The notes under the pieces: generated by a model
The model's input: the letters and a program-made list of their open reading frames with translations, nothing else
Database searches by the model: none
Told to the model about the DNA's origin: nothing
Program-made: the position numbers and the translations under genes
Shown here: in pieces, positions 36,325-48,890 of the stretch
Numbering within the stretch: the stretch's first letter is position 1
Layout: each line of letters starts with the position of its first letter
DNA from: Apostichopus japonicus
Lineage: Eukaryota > Echinodermata > Holothuroidea > Aspidochirotida > Stichopodidae
Direction: 5' to 3'
Assembly (NCBI RefSeq): GCF_037975245.1
Contig: NC_092583.1
Coordinates: 9,522,764 to 9,586,763, forward strand
DNA length: 64,000 nt

Positions 36325-38500
36325 GATTGTATGTCCAGAGATTCTAAACCGGTAAGCAAGGTCGTAATTCTACTGTAGGCGTTTGTCACCTGTATCGAAC
36401 AATACTAGTTCTGTTTTGGTGACATATTTGCCTTTACTCTAGAGATCAAACATGATTCTAACCAACTCGAACCTTAACTTAAAACCTAAACTTTGTTAAC
36501 CAAACACAAGCAAATAAACTTGATACAGAACTTGCCTGTCCTTAGCCAACATCAATGGAAACTTAAATAATTATATGTTGGATACTAATGGATGGAGAAA
36601 AAGACCACTCTCCAGAAAAGACAACATTTGCTAGACAAGTTTTAGATGTACTCTACATTGTAAAGGAGGAGGAGGGGGAGGAAGAGGAAGTTGAGGGAGC
36701 CCTACTGTAGACATGGGTCACTAAGGTACTTCAGTAACTTTACCAATCGTTTTACACCAGGCGACAGTAGACCTTGAGCACACATCCTTCGAAATTCATA
36801 ACATAAATTTGAAAGTTGGAAGTATAAGAAAATTTAAAAATCTTTTGGCAGTATGTGAACATGTAATTCCTGATGAAAAACTTTGGTGGGAATCAAAGTG
36901 TGGGGAGGGACAAGAGCAGTGGTTGGATGACAAAGAGGGAACCAATTGTTTTTTTACCAAAGATTTAATTCTGGGAACAGTAATTCTTCTTCAAGCAGTT
37001 CTCAACCTTATGAGCTAGGCAAAGGAATGGAAATGTAAAAAAAAAAACTGCTGGAACTTGCCAAATAATATTTCTAATTTGGCAAATCCTATCAACCATG
37101 TTACCTGTTGACATATTCAAACAGCCAAAAAAAAAAAAAAAAAAACACATCACTGGACAAGCTTTTGGCAGTATCTTAACCTATTCAGAAGCTTTTAATT
37201 AATACACTGCTCTTGAATAGTAGTGCCAACATCAGTGATTTTGGCACTTATTGCCAGTAACATTTAAGGAAAATATAGCACCTAACATTTCCAATACCAA
37301 GGGTTGTACTGTATTTTACAACAGCCTTTTTAAATTACACCCCAGGTACTGCCTTTTATTATCAGATTTACTGTATTGTACATGCCCATAGCTACTGTAC
37401 CATGAAATTCCTTGGATTGTATTACTTATTATTTCTTGTGTATAAAACCACCACCTAAAAATGAAATAAAATACAAAATATTGAACTTGTTGAATTTTTT
37501 TTTTTTTTAACGGGTATGTATGACCTATTTATAAATTTGGAAGGGATCTATTGAAACTACCCACACAGGAGATCACGGTATGCAAAATTTACCAGAAAAG
37601 GAGTTAATAGTGTTAAGCACATTACAGCATTCCAAGACAGTAAATCCTGACCACACAAAAGTGTGTAATATTGTGTTGTGTACAGGTACACACTATACAA
37701 TACAAACTTTATCTAGTAAATTGATATGCATTATTGATCCAAAGTCAATTTTATCAGGCTTCACCTTTGACCCAGGATAATCTCTGATCCAGGGTCACCT
37801 CAGATCCCTTCTAGGAAGGAGGTGTTGGACCTTGTCAAATACAGAGCTTTGGCCCGGGATCCACAGCGGGATTGAGAGCCATGTCATGTCCCTAGACAAA
37901 TATGCCATTGGGCCCTTTTTGTCATCTTCCTCTTTTACTATGACGAACATACATTGAGAACAGTTTCATATCACATATTTACCCAGCCACCTCCCCCCCC
38001 CCGTTCAACCCTCACCTGACCTTAGGTCCTGGGGCTGTAGCCCTCTCTCATCAAGACTGCCAACATGTTTCTGGGATCACTGTTCATCCAGGGAGCATTT
38101 TTAAGCTGCAACAACTGATTCATGGTTTGGTTTAAAATCAACCTTGGTCTCTGCCAAGATTGATATTTTCGAGGTTGATCCAGCCCTAGATGGGCATAAG
38201 ACAATAATTTGTGATGTGATCCCAAGTTATTGTATTATGCAATCTTTCAACCTGATCTAAGGTTTGATTCAGACCTAGTATGAACATTCCTATTAAGTGT
38301 TACTGACTGCAATCCTCTAAGGTTGTCTAGAAAGATTTATGTAACTAACAGATTGTTTCACACTGACATGACGAAACTCACAGATCACAGCATGCTATAC
38401 TGTACATTACAATCGTTACTTCTGAACACCGAATTGAAGAAAAAAAATTCTTTTAAAGTCATTATCGTCAGTGAGGGAGCTAACCCCCTCACCTTTGACA
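36325..38500. other. Intergenic, no gene seen
   Basis: No recognised gene. There are A- and T-rich homopolymer runs at about 37120 and 37500. Confidence 0.4.
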
Positions 38501-38523
38501 AATTTTTCTATGATTAAGGGTGT

Positions 38524-38529
38524 TTTATT
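38524..38529 (-). terminator. Candidate poly(A) signal of the LRR gene
   Basis: AATAAA on the minus strand, about 300 nt after the LRR stop codon. It is the nearest good hexamer; its use is not proven. Confidence 0.35.
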
Positions 38530-38831
38530 GAAAAATGATGATATTTTGCAACATTTGAAATAATTTATGTTCATAATTCTGTTTCACTGTCTTTTTCTTC
38601 CAAAATATCTTCCTTTTTTCCCCAAATTCTTGGCAACCCTCCCAAAATGTTTCCTGACCCTATCAAAGTGTCACTACCCCCCCCTCCAATCCCTTCGAAA
38701 ACCACGGCTTTAGGCAACCACAATGTGCAAGAAGTAAGACAAACACTTAGCCACTGAGAATTTTTTCTTTACTATTTTAGACAAATTTTAGAACACACAG
38801 TGCCTGTCGTCTGTCTCCCTCTCTCCAAATG

Positions 38832-39542
38832 TTACGCTGTTTCTGCTTCGTGCTTACGTAGTGCAGCGACTCCAGCACTGACCACGGCCGCTAGGTCCTC
38901 CGGCAGGGGGTTCTCATCTAAGACGAGCTTCTTCAGGTTCCTCATGCGGGTCGCAAACTTGGGAGGCAGCGAGGTGAGTTTGTTTCTGGTTGCCCAGATC
39001 TCTTTCAGGTCGTCGCAGCGGGTCAACTCTTCCGGGAGAGACGGGACTTCGTTGTCGCTCACGACCAGAACCCTCAGGTTTTGGATCTTTCCGATCCCGG
39101 CGGGAACGTCCTGCAGACCGTTCCGTCTCATGTAGATATCCGTCACGTTACTCTGGAAGAGGATCTCGGGAAACTTTGAGATCTGATTCTCGTCCAGTAA
39201 GATGTCTTCCAGCTTTCTCAGGTAGATTATGTCTCTGGGTAGCTCTTTGATCTTGTTTCCGGTCAAGTTGAGAACACGAAGGTTGGTCAGTTCTCCAATG
39301 ACAGTGGGAACTTTCTCGAGGTTATTTCTAGACAAGTCCAATTCCTCCAGGAGAGCCAGTTTCTCCATCTCTTCGGGTAAGTCCGTCAGTTCGTTGTTGC
39401 TGAGGTCCAAGCTATAAATGTCCGTCATGCCAAAAAGTCGCTCGGGGACGAACGTCAGCCCTTTGCTCGCGATTTTCAAGCCTTTTTTCAGATCACCATT
39501 TCTATTGAGAACGCTCTGTGCCTGCCATTCGGATTCGTCCAT
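38832..39542 (-). CDS. Leucine-rich-repeat protein, 236 aa
   Basis: A single-exon coding region from ATG at 39542 (MDESEWQAQS) to TAA at 38834-38832. It has about eight tandem leucine-rich repeats of roughly 23 residues, for example LDLSNNELTDLPEEMEKL, LDLSRNNLEKVP, LNLTGNKIKELP and LVVSDNEVPSLPEEL. These have the LxxLPxx form of intracellular SHOC2/LRRC-type proteins. No signal peptide, membrane segment or extra domain is seen, so a cytosolic scaffold or adaptor role is an inference from fold class only. GC content is much higher than in the flanks, supporting a real gene. I cannot name an orthologue. Confidence 0.9.
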   Translation of the reverse strand: MDESEWQAQSVLNRNGDLKKGLKIASKGLTFVPERLFGMTDIYSLDLSNNELTDLPEEMEKLALLEELDLSRNNLEKVPTVIGELTNLRVLNLTGNKIKELPRDIIYLRKLEDILLDENQISKFPEILFQSNVTDIYMRRNGLQDVPAGIGKIQNLRVLVVSDNEVPSLPEELTRCDDLKEIWATRNKLTSLPPKFATRMRNLKKLVLDENPLPEDLAAVVSAGVAALRKHEAETA

Positions 39543-39580
39543 CTTGTAGATCAATTGTCCTGACGTCTTCTATGAAAGCT
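39543..39580 (-). other. 5' UTR part and splice acceptor of the LRR coding exon
   Basis: On the minus strand CCTTTTCACAG precedes AGCTTTCATAG, a good 3' splice site about 38 nt before the ATG. This implies at least one upstream non-coding exon. Confidence 0.55.
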
Positions 39581-40065
39581 CTGTGAAAAGGACAGAAGAG
39601 TCTCTGAAAGAACCAAACTTGTACTGACTAGAAACTTTATACTTTATTGTGTGACCTGTGAACATTTTTAAGGAAACATTATCTCACCATATACGTAGTC
39701 TGCACAATCCAGATCGAATGATACATTGTTGCACTAACGAGACATTTAGCAAGAAATGTTGAATATTTATTTTATATTTAAAACTTAGATACCTACAGTA
39801 GCAAAAACTTAACATCACCAAGTCACCTAACAACATTTTATTAGCATAAAAATGACTGAATCCTCCTTTGGCTATGTGCAGTATACAAAAACTGTTGATG
39901 AGTAACGTAGACTTGTACATGTTCAAAAAATGTTATCGCTTATAATTTCTTATAATTACCATCTAATTGTACTTTTTAAAATTTGAAGAGCCCTTGTTAA
40001 GACAACAGAGCAAGCCAAAATGTAACGCTACTGTTAACTGTCCTCAAATTTGAATACAACTAAAG

Positions 40066-40452
40066 TTAAAGTTGAAGTTGAAGTTGAAGGTTTACAGTCT
40101 TGTATGAGGCTAATGCCTCCTCACACGACTTTACAACTTAACCCCTGGCCATTGGTAACTTGTCACACCCACACACCAAAGTGTGCACAATTCAGTCAAT
40201 CTCTCCTGGGGCACCACAGTGCACCACAACCACGTGTCCCCCGGGGGACTTCCCATAGGGTGCAGCCACAAACCGGCGCACGCAACTATATTTACAAGTT
40301 ACCTCGCAGGTCCCCATTTATACACCTGGGTGAAGAGAGGCAATGGAGATAAAGCGCCTTGCCCAAGGACACAACGTAATGATCTGGCCAGGGCTCGAAC
40401 CTGTAATCCTTAGATCACAAGTCCACTGCCTTAACCACTTGACCACAACGCC
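40066..40452 (-). repeat. tRNA-derived SINE with CTTGGGCAAGG core, copy 2
   Basis: Minus strand: the head GGGCGTTGTGGTCAAGTGG has a well-kept B box (ACAGGTTCGAGCCCTGG). The block CTTGGGCAAGGCGCTTTATC follows, then a body closely matching 14086-14457. The 3' end differs: it finishes in CTTCAA repeats in place of ATT. It lies in the presumed 5' intron of the LRR gene. Confidence 0.85.
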
Positions 40453-42589
40453 CTCACTAACAGATTATACTGCCTACAAGCATTGCATACCATGCAATGT
40501 ATGTATGCATTGATAACAGCTTTAATACTGTACACTTACTGTTCATAGTCACTTAGACCACAGAATATATATCTCTTTTAAAAAAGTCTTCAACAGAAGT
40601 CACATAATATTGGCAGAGCCCTCACAAAGGTGCCAAATAAAGTTTGCTATTTCAAAGGATAAATGTCCTTAAAAATCGATTTCAGCTCTGGCGGGGATCT
40701 CAATGGAACTTTCAACTTGTGTGGAGATTCACACCGAATTGTTATCGTTGGTGTGGAAGTAACCTTGGGGGGTGAAAGGGTTACATCAAGTTCTGACAAG
40801 TCATTGAGGCTTTGAAACGATGCAGTTTTGAAGCCAAATATGTAACAAGATCAGAAAACACATACATATTCAAAGCCTCTTCATAAAACAAAGCAAAGCC
40901 TGCCTGTGCCCTCAATTTTGTCAATTTCCATATAAAGTACTGTATGTGGAATTGTATATATTTGTCAAATATTCCCATAAATTGTAAAACAGAATATTAC
41001 AGTTGTAGTACTGAAAATATTGTAATCTATTTACTTAATCAACGTTAAGTGCAGTCAACAGCATGTCAATAGTCGGTCTGTCGGATTGCAATGTACATAA
41101 CCAACTCACTTCTTTTTCTTTTCGGGGGAGGGGATGGAAGGGAGGGGGGGAAGGTTACACATGAAAGAAAATGATTGAAGAGGGCATATATATCATTCTT
41201 TTGTCAGACTAGTGAAGATTGATTAAACATTCCTTTCCTGTGCATATAATGGTTTGGTAAAGAACACACAGCTGCGATGAAAATTTGACCCAAAAGTGAA
41301 CCTGGTAGTGCCGGCAAAATATAAACAACCAGACGACAAGTGTTTGAAGTCTGTCGATACATCACACTTCTTTGAGGTCCACCTGCCACAGGAGTACGAA
41401 GCACACTTGTAACATTTGTGGGAAAAAAATATCTAAACAAAGAGGCGGAATTTAAGAGGATTCGATCTCTCCTAATTATTCAAATACTGTCACATCAGAC
41501 CACAATTCAACTCGACAACCGAAACATTTGTCCATTCATGTGCGTACACATACAAGACAAACCGTGGAATTGTGAAACACTGCCTCGACAGCCCCACCTG
41601 TAAAGCAATGTTCAGAACAAAGTCTATGATATATATATATGTACAGCATATCTGGAATATTCTATGCGCCCTAAATTGGAGCAAAAAAACTGGTTCTGAG
41701 CATACTTTAGATTTCACTAGTTAATATAAAATGTGCAACTTGCAAAGTTCTAGGCCATGGTACAGTACCTGACATAATGCAATTACTGTGTAAAGCGCAT
41801 TAGTTGAAATGTCAGTAGTCATTTCAAAAACAGAATATCTCCGTACGAGTAGAGTTTGTAATGCTAATGACATGATATTTCCCACCTTACTAAAATTCTT
41901 CTAAGCACTGCTCTGTTCTACAAGATAAAAGAGAGAATTTACACAACACCCAAATTTCAAATACATTGTGGGTGGACTAACAATATATATTTGAGTACTT
42001 ACTTTCTTTAATGCAAACTCTCACTTAATGCCTAGATATATGCATACTCTACGTTTGTTGTTGACATTGTTATGGATGAATAACGTCAGGTTTGCCAAGG
42101 AAGGATGGGTTAAACACTGCTTCTAAGGCTATTCTAATAAGAGCATGGAAGTGCATTTAACCTAAATTAATTCCATGAAGACAGACTTTCTAAACTGTCC
42201 CATACTGGTTGAATTCAGTCTCAGAGTATGCCAGCATTTGCATTGACAATTTCAAAGGTAAAACTCAGCCCAAACGTCACACTGGTCAGTGGTCACCTTC
42301 AAATTTTGCATTGCAACTCTTTTACGTTTGGCTGCAGAAATCTGTTGAAATATTCAGGCTACCAGACAAGCCTTTAAAGGGGACACAAACCCAACTACTG
42401 TATGTGTGTTAGCTTATACGACAGAGGTCTTTGTGAATGACAACTCCCCGGAACAGTTAGGAAGCAGAATGCTAAAAGGCTTAGTGATTCCTTGCCTATA
42501 GGAAATTAGGTAAGAATGTTTAAGATCCGACCATGGGGATTGACTAACATTTTTGTGAACCATGAATCACAGTAGGAGTCATTTAAGTT

Positions 42590-43115
42590 TTACCTCTGAG
42601 ATATCCTGTTTACAAGGCTTTCACAGTTTGACCCCTAACCTCCACCATTTTCAATAGGGTAGTTATATACTCACCACAGGTCTTTATTATTAATTTAATA
42701 ACAGCAAATCAAACGGATTGATGTCATGACATGTTTTAACATGGTCATAAATCAGCTTCTTGTATTCAATTTTGGGCATTACACGCTAGAGATGTTTCCC
42801 TTCTAAATATATCATGTTTATAGGTTTCATCATTTGACTTCTGTGACCTCAAATGACCTTTGACCTCCACCAAACAATAGAGTTGTTCTGCTCAATATGG
42901 GGCACCCACACACCAATATGAAATTCATCAAATTTTCCCTTCTTGAGATATCGTGTTTACATGGTACTTCTGGTGACCCCAAATGATCTTTGACCTCTAC
43001 CCAAAACAATATGGATCTTATACTCAATATGGGGCATGCACATGCCAAGTACTGTATCAGGTTCATTACTGTTTCTTTCTTGAGATATCGTGTTCACAAG
43101 GTTTTCGGTTTGACT
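42590..43115 (-). repeat. Tandem repeat of about 125-130 bp with TGACCTTTGACCT
   Basis: Three to four diverged units with GAGATATCGTGTTTACA, TTTGACCTC, CAATATGGGGCA and so on. A perfect DR1 (TGACCTTTGACCT, complement of AGGTCAAAGGTCA) lies at 42854-42866, and imperfect versions sit in the other units. It is related in plan to 22007-22475. Confidence 0.7.
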
Positions 43116-45046
43116 TTTGTGTGAAAACTAGAGCCATTACAATAGTAGTAACATTGGTACCAGTTCCACTATAAACACTAAAGAAATAAGATCCATTGCA
43201 GAATGCACACCATCCTCAACATGCTCCTCACAGACAACCCTACTTGTATCATTTGTAGGTTGCAAACATAAACCTGAAGGTTTGTATGGTATGGACTCTG
43301 GAGCCATGCTTTACAGTTAATTGGTTCTTTCTGTGGGTTACGAATTCGAAAAATCACCTTTTCTCATGTTTTGAAGGCCTATTAGTACAAGCAAATGCTT
43401 AGCACATCAGCATCTTCACAGTAGAGATAGCATGGGTATAGCGTATACTCTGAAGCTGTGTTTACAAACAAAGAGAACGGATGACATCACACTACAAGAG
43501 TTTTTGAATAATTCATAAGTCGGTGTCGTTGAAACTGATAGCGAATTTGCATCAATTTGCAATCATAACTTAAAAATATGGATTTTGAGTTACCAGTGTG
43601 GCATTTATATATTTTAGATCCTCACAACAGTTTTCATAACCAAGGGGATTATTCTTTTAACTGTTTGGAAAAGATATCATGACATATATATTATATACCA
43701 ATAACCTTTAAGTAATTCATACATACAGGCTAACTGAGAGATTGAACTCTTGACAAAAACATGAATTTAAATAATTAACAATATTTGTAAGTACTATATC
43801 CAAACAGTAATTTGAACCCTATAGGGATATCATTTTGAATTTCAGTTAAAAATCACATGGTTAGCAAAAAGCCCATAAAATTTAGTGAGCAGGGCTATGG
43901 GTACATTAACAGACTAGCTAAATACTGTAACATGACAACCATCTTCCTCAACACGTGTATAATGTTCACCACACATACGGTAATGTGTACTTTGACCACT
44001 AACACGTCAAACTATAGTTCAGGAGCCTGTGGTACATCAATACAGATCAGGAAATCCAAGATTTGCGATACTTGAGACTTATCATGCTTGATCGAATTTG
44101 TAGGCACAAATTGTCCTCCATGTTTAAACAAAGAAAGGACTTAAATGATACTTTGATGTGTTGATCAAGAATTGCTTCCAGGAGTCAACAAGGAATATGT
44201 TGCCATTCAAATCTTGCGTTTGTGGCATTTTTTAGAAGGCTCTGAACTTTTTTGTCTAATTAAATACTATACTTCCTGTGTAGGAAACTGATACATCTTT
44301 ACACTTGTATAGCAACTTGACCATTTTGTATATATACATAGCATTTTGTGATGTGATAGAATAAATTATTCCATGGTCAATCTTTGTGATCCTACTGAGC
44401 TGTGTAATGCTGTGCATCTGTAAGTGTTTCTAATTTTGTGTACACATGATATCTACTTTGTATATATCTGCTAACAACAAAGCTCAACAAAGATCTGGTG
44501 ATTCTTACATTATCACTTCAGTTTTTCAAGCTAGCTTAAAATATTTCTTTCCTTGATTAATTTTGCAGTGTCTATTTGCACGTTCGGTATGTTATAATTG
44601 TAATGCAAAGAAGATGAACACACATCATCCATAGTACTTTATAGGCCTATTGCATGTAGCTACTGGCTACACTATGCAATTTAAGTGTCGTGAATATTAC
44701 ACAGTGTTATGTTAAAGGAGCTTCAATCAGGACTGAGTCTAAACCCACCACACCCACACTCCTCAGAATCAATGGTCATGAAAGCTAACTTGGTCTCTCA
44801 TCATCGGCAAAGCCCACAAAGCATTCAAAACTGCTATAACATTTCAACACTAAATTATTCCCTGACAAACTATAACAATATCAAATAGGATATATGATTT
44901 ATTAATTCTCGTTTAGGTTTTTCAGTTCCAGCATTTGAATCTTTTATGTCTAATTTTGTCATTTCACTCTGATCAAATTTCTTCTGTGAATTGGTGGACA
45001 GCATTAACTAGGATAACTAATGGGAGCCAAACAATGGACTTCTTAC

Positions 45047-45452
45047 CTCTGCGAAGATGAAGAGAATTAACTGCAATCCACGCAGCACAACAGTTAGGCT
45101 ACCCCCACACGGCACTGTATGTTGAACGGCATATAGTTAGGACCTAGGCCTTGAAATTTGTAAGAAACATTTGCAATACGGTAGTCATCACAATACTAGT
45201 ACACAAACGCATATGCATGTAAAATACACGGCATAACATAATATTTTGGCTTGTCTAAGTAAGGCCTCAATGCAACAACACTATTTACTGTACACACTAA
45301 CCTTAGGCCTAACACAGTAAGTGTTACCGACAGTTACACTGACTGACCTACCGAGACCTATGTTAGGCCTATGACTTATGAGTATGAGGCCCAGCCTAAA
45401 TGAGCCTTACGATTCATCTTCATACTGTTTCCTTTTAAACTTGGTTCTTACC
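45047..45452 (-). other. Candidate 5' non-coding exons of the LRR gene
   Basis: On the minus strand there are two strong donor-like sites. One is ACAACTG|GTAAGAACC (exon end at about 45452); the other is TTCGCAGAG|GTAAGAAG (near 45047). The surroundings (44640-45420) are rich in TAGGCCTA words, as is the start of the receptor gene. This is suggestive only. Confidence 0.25.
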
Positions 45453-46770
45453 AGTTGTAAAACGTCTTAAAGCACCCTGTTAACGTTAAAGCCCTTGTAT
45501 GTTAAATGAGCACATCCACCGGCTGTGACAGCAGGTTGCAGTTTTACCAAATACCTGTTGTTTACACCGAACAAGGTCTGAACACGTAGCTTTCGGTGTA
45601 CACCACAGCACTTAGATACTTGATTATCAGCCGTCTGCACCGAAGTATTTGTATGTCAATAATGAATGATTGACTGCTTACACGACACACGTGTCGGGGA
45701 ACAAACCGTATGTGCTCTATTCACCTAATGCCACAACAGAACTATGCAATGTCATGGATGTAGGCTTATCGAAGCGCTTCAGTGCAGGGACACTCCTACT
45801 TTAACGGTTCTGTTGGGTGGGCGGGTTGGTTTTTCATAAATTGGCCCAGCGCAGCATAATATGATTAACCATGGAGGTCTGTTTTACCTCCATGGATTAA
45901 CTAAGCGATGATAAAGTTGTCTTCTCATGCTATTTTAAGAGCAAACCTAAATTGTCACTCATTGAGTTTTCCAAAAGCGAAGTATCTCATCAAAAAATGG
46001 ACAAGTTAAATACAAATAACCATCTGTTAAGCTCAACCTAAAACTGGCCTGCAGGTGCGGCAAGGCTGAGATTCGCATGACTGAGTATATTGTATAGGAC
46101 CTCCGGCTTAATCATACATTAATTATAGATGTTTTTTGATATAATTTTACGACATTTTGTAAAAGTGACGTTTCGATTCTATCAGGAACTTTTCCCTCTC
46201 GTCTCACCCGAAGTTCCCTTTGTTGTGTCTAAATTGACTCCACCAAAATTCCAATGTATACGGTAGTTGTTTGTCCAGCCGTTTCTCTTTTTGTGTCCTT
46301 AAGTAGTTTGTTTTCGTCTTTTCAGTTAGCCTCTGAAGCAGATCCTGCTAGGATCGAAAAGCAAGCCCTCTATCCTTTAATATTTACATACACAGGCTGT
46401 TTGCAATAGATATAGGCCTAATCAGTTTGTTATCAGTTTCTCCGCTCTCAGAATTTTAGGATTTATTATTCTTTAGTGTCTATGTAATACGTTGTCTGAC
46501 TTTGCGCAAAAAAAATCTATATAATCCATTCCATTCTTGAGGATTACAGTATTACTCAATGGTTTTCATAATTTAATGGACACCAAAACAAATTTGTCAG
46601 GGACCTCAATAACGTATATGTTTAGTGCGAGAGTGATCCCCCACTCATCCAATTGACATACAACACAAGACAGAATATTACCAAATAAAAAAAGAAGGAA
46701 TTTTACAATCTTTAGGCGAAACAAATTTTGCGAAACAAAACAAATTTTGCGAATCTTTAGGCGAAAGTTT
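45453..46770. other. Intergenic, possible LRR promoter side
   Basis: No gene recognised. A block around 46600-46640 (AACGTATATGTTTAGTGCGA) resembles 49085-49110, so parts of this flank are duplicated. Confidence 0.35.
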
Positions 46771-46773
46771 AGG

Positions 46774-47019
46774 CGGAGTGTATAGCCTAGTGGTTAACGC
46801 CGGCGTCTCCCAGTCATGAGATCCCCGGTTCGATTCCCCGCCGACAGCAAGGTGTGTCGTCTGGCAAGGGTGTTGTTCAATAACAACTTCCCGACATGGA
46901 CGTTAAATGGATGTGTGCCGAGAGATTGGCTTCGGTCAGCTTGCGAGTCTATAAGCCTCCGTGGCTTCTTTCGCGAGTTCCTGCTTGCGGGAAGATCACA
47001 TATACATACATACATACAT

Positions 47020-47054
<35 letters not shown>

Positions 47055-47462
47055 TACATACATACATACATACATACATACATACATACATACATACATA
47101 CATACATACATACATACATACATACATACATACATACATACATACATACATACATACATACATACATACATACATACATACATACATACATACATACATA
47201 CATACATACATACATACATACATACATACATACATACATACATACATACATACATACATACATACATACATACATACATACATACATACATACATACATA
47301 CATACATACATACATACATACATACATACATACATACATACATACATACATACATACATACATACATACATACATACATACATACATACATACATACATA
47401 CATACATACATACATACATACATACATACATACATACATACATACATACATACATACATACA
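46774..47462 (+). repeat. tRNA-derived SINE with a (CATA)n tail of more than 400 bp
   Basis: The head has an A-box-like TAGCCTAGTGGTTAACGC and the B box CCGGTTCGATTCCCCG. The body (46840-47005) matches the minus-strand copy at 3836-4040. It is followed by CATA repeats with one CACACA interruption, about 47007-47462. The 5' flank has duplicated CAAATTTTGCGAA blocks. The long CATA open frames on both strands are repeat artefacts, not proteins. Confidence 0.9.
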
Positions 47463-47474
47463 AAATAGCTTGTA

Positions 47475-47800
47475 TGTAAAGTTCTTCATGAACAGTTGAA
47501 AATTCTTCCACGTTGTTTCAAAATGTGCAGAACTACATTTTATCATAATTGCTCAAACGGACGTACCATTTCGATATGTTGCAAATTAACCAAAGTAGTG
47601 GAATTTATAGCGTAATAAAATATAAACTGCGCCACCTTCCATGTCACTATCAAAACGGTACCTACTAGTGTCGTTGTTAAGCTATAGAGTTTTGTTATTT
47701 GTTGGTATGATATATGTTTGATTTTTATCATTATTATTATTATTTTTAGTTCTTGAATTTTTCTTCTTTATTTTCAATTTATTATACTCTTTAGTTAGCT
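47475..47800 (+). repeat. Local tandem duplication, left copy
   Basis: Aligns to 47815-48540 once the MITE there is set aside. Shared landmarks are GAACAGTT..., CAAACGGACGTA / CAAACAGACGTA, GTGGAATTTAT, TGCGCCACCTT and TTATTTTTAGTTCT. Confidence 0.7.
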
Positions 47801-47814
47801 TATATGTACAATAC

Positions 47815-48540
47815 AGACTGAACAGTTCAAACTCCTTCAACGTTAGTTTAAAAACGTGCAAAATATAGCACCTCTTTGCACCTAAACACACATCAGTTCA
47901 GTGGCGTAGGGAAGGTACTTTTGAGTGGGGAGGGGTCTAAGGGGAGGGGGTGTCCCCCCTTTGGAATTTTTTGCATTTCCAGGTGGCCTCGGATGCAATT
48001 TGGTGCAATATAGCACACTTCAACCCACCCACTCCATTTTGTATATAATTTTGCATTTTCACCTGGCCTTAGATGCAATTTGGTGCTCCAAATGAGATTT
48101 TTTTACATTTGGAAATTAAAAAGGGGTTTTCTGACTTGCGAAGCGGGGGGCGGAATGATACTTCCGCCCCTCCATATTTTTCATTGGGGGGGACTGGCGC
48201 CCCAGCCCCCCGGTTCCTACGCCCTTGCATCAGTTTACCATAATTTCTCAAAGATTGTCAAACAGACGTATCGAGCATATTGAGATATATTGCAAACCTA
48301 TAAGGAGTGGAATTTATTGAGTAATGAAATACATATTGCGCCACCTTTTACGTTACTAATTACGTTGTCATTAAGTAGGCTATATGGTTTTATTTTCCTT
48401 GATATATATATATATATATACTTGTCTTTTATATATGTTTGACTATTATGTCGTTTGGCAAGTTGTCATCCGTTTTATTTTCACAGCCGTTTGATTTATT
48501 TTTAGTTCTCAGCTTTTTATTCCTTATTTTAAGATATACA
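47815..48540 (+). repeat. Local tandem duplication, right copy, interrupted by a MITE
   Basis: The diverged second copy of 47475-47800. The alignment breaks exactly at the MITE boundaries 47899 and 48227 and resumes after them. An AT microsatellite has also grown at about 48402-48420. Confidence 0.7.
47899..48227. mobile_element. hAT-type MITE (CAGTGGCGTAGG family), copy 2
   Basis: A 329 bp element with ends CAGTGGCGTAGG and CCTACGCCCTTG. It is flanked by the 8 bp duplication CATCAGTT (47891-47898 and 48228-48235). It shares the CACCTGGCCTTAGATGCAAT block and the TTCTGACTTGCGAAGC region with 829-1090 but is longer on the left. Confidence 0.9.
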
Positions 48541-48890
48541 AACTTACATACAAACACGCATACATACAAGCACGTATGCATGCATACAGACATACATACA
48601 TACACACATACACGCACACATGTTGGTTTTACATTCCAACCGAGGACCCCATTGTATTTTCCATTGTTCAAATCCCCGTACCCTAACCTTAACAATACCC
48701 CATACAATAGAAATTCTTCCGAGGACGTGGTGATTCTTTAGAAATCACAACCGAGGACCTGGAATTCTTTTGTTCAAGTCCTCGGTCAGATAGAAAAACA
48801 AACGCACCCTTACACAAATACATACACGCATACACGAAAACACACACACATACATACATATTACATACACCCACGCATACACGTGCACTG
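48541..48890 (+). repeat. CATA/CACA-rich patches with CCGAGGAC words
   Basis: Interrupted ACATACA/CACACA runs at about 48541-48620 and 48810-48880. Between them CCGAGGAC or its complement occurs four times. Not recognised as a known element. Confidence 0.45.

Noticed and set aside
38800-39250. Plus-strand open frames across the LRR gene
   Set aside because: Antisense shadows; only the minus frame shows the leucine-rich repeat pattern.
46794-47546. Long open frames of HTYI or VCMY repeats on both strands
   Set aside because: They are translations of the CATA microsatellite, open in all frames because the repeat has no stop codons.
48600-48790. Possible telomere-like CCCTAACC stretch
   Set aside because: Only a single imperfect occurrence (CCCTAACCTTAAC), not a tandem array.
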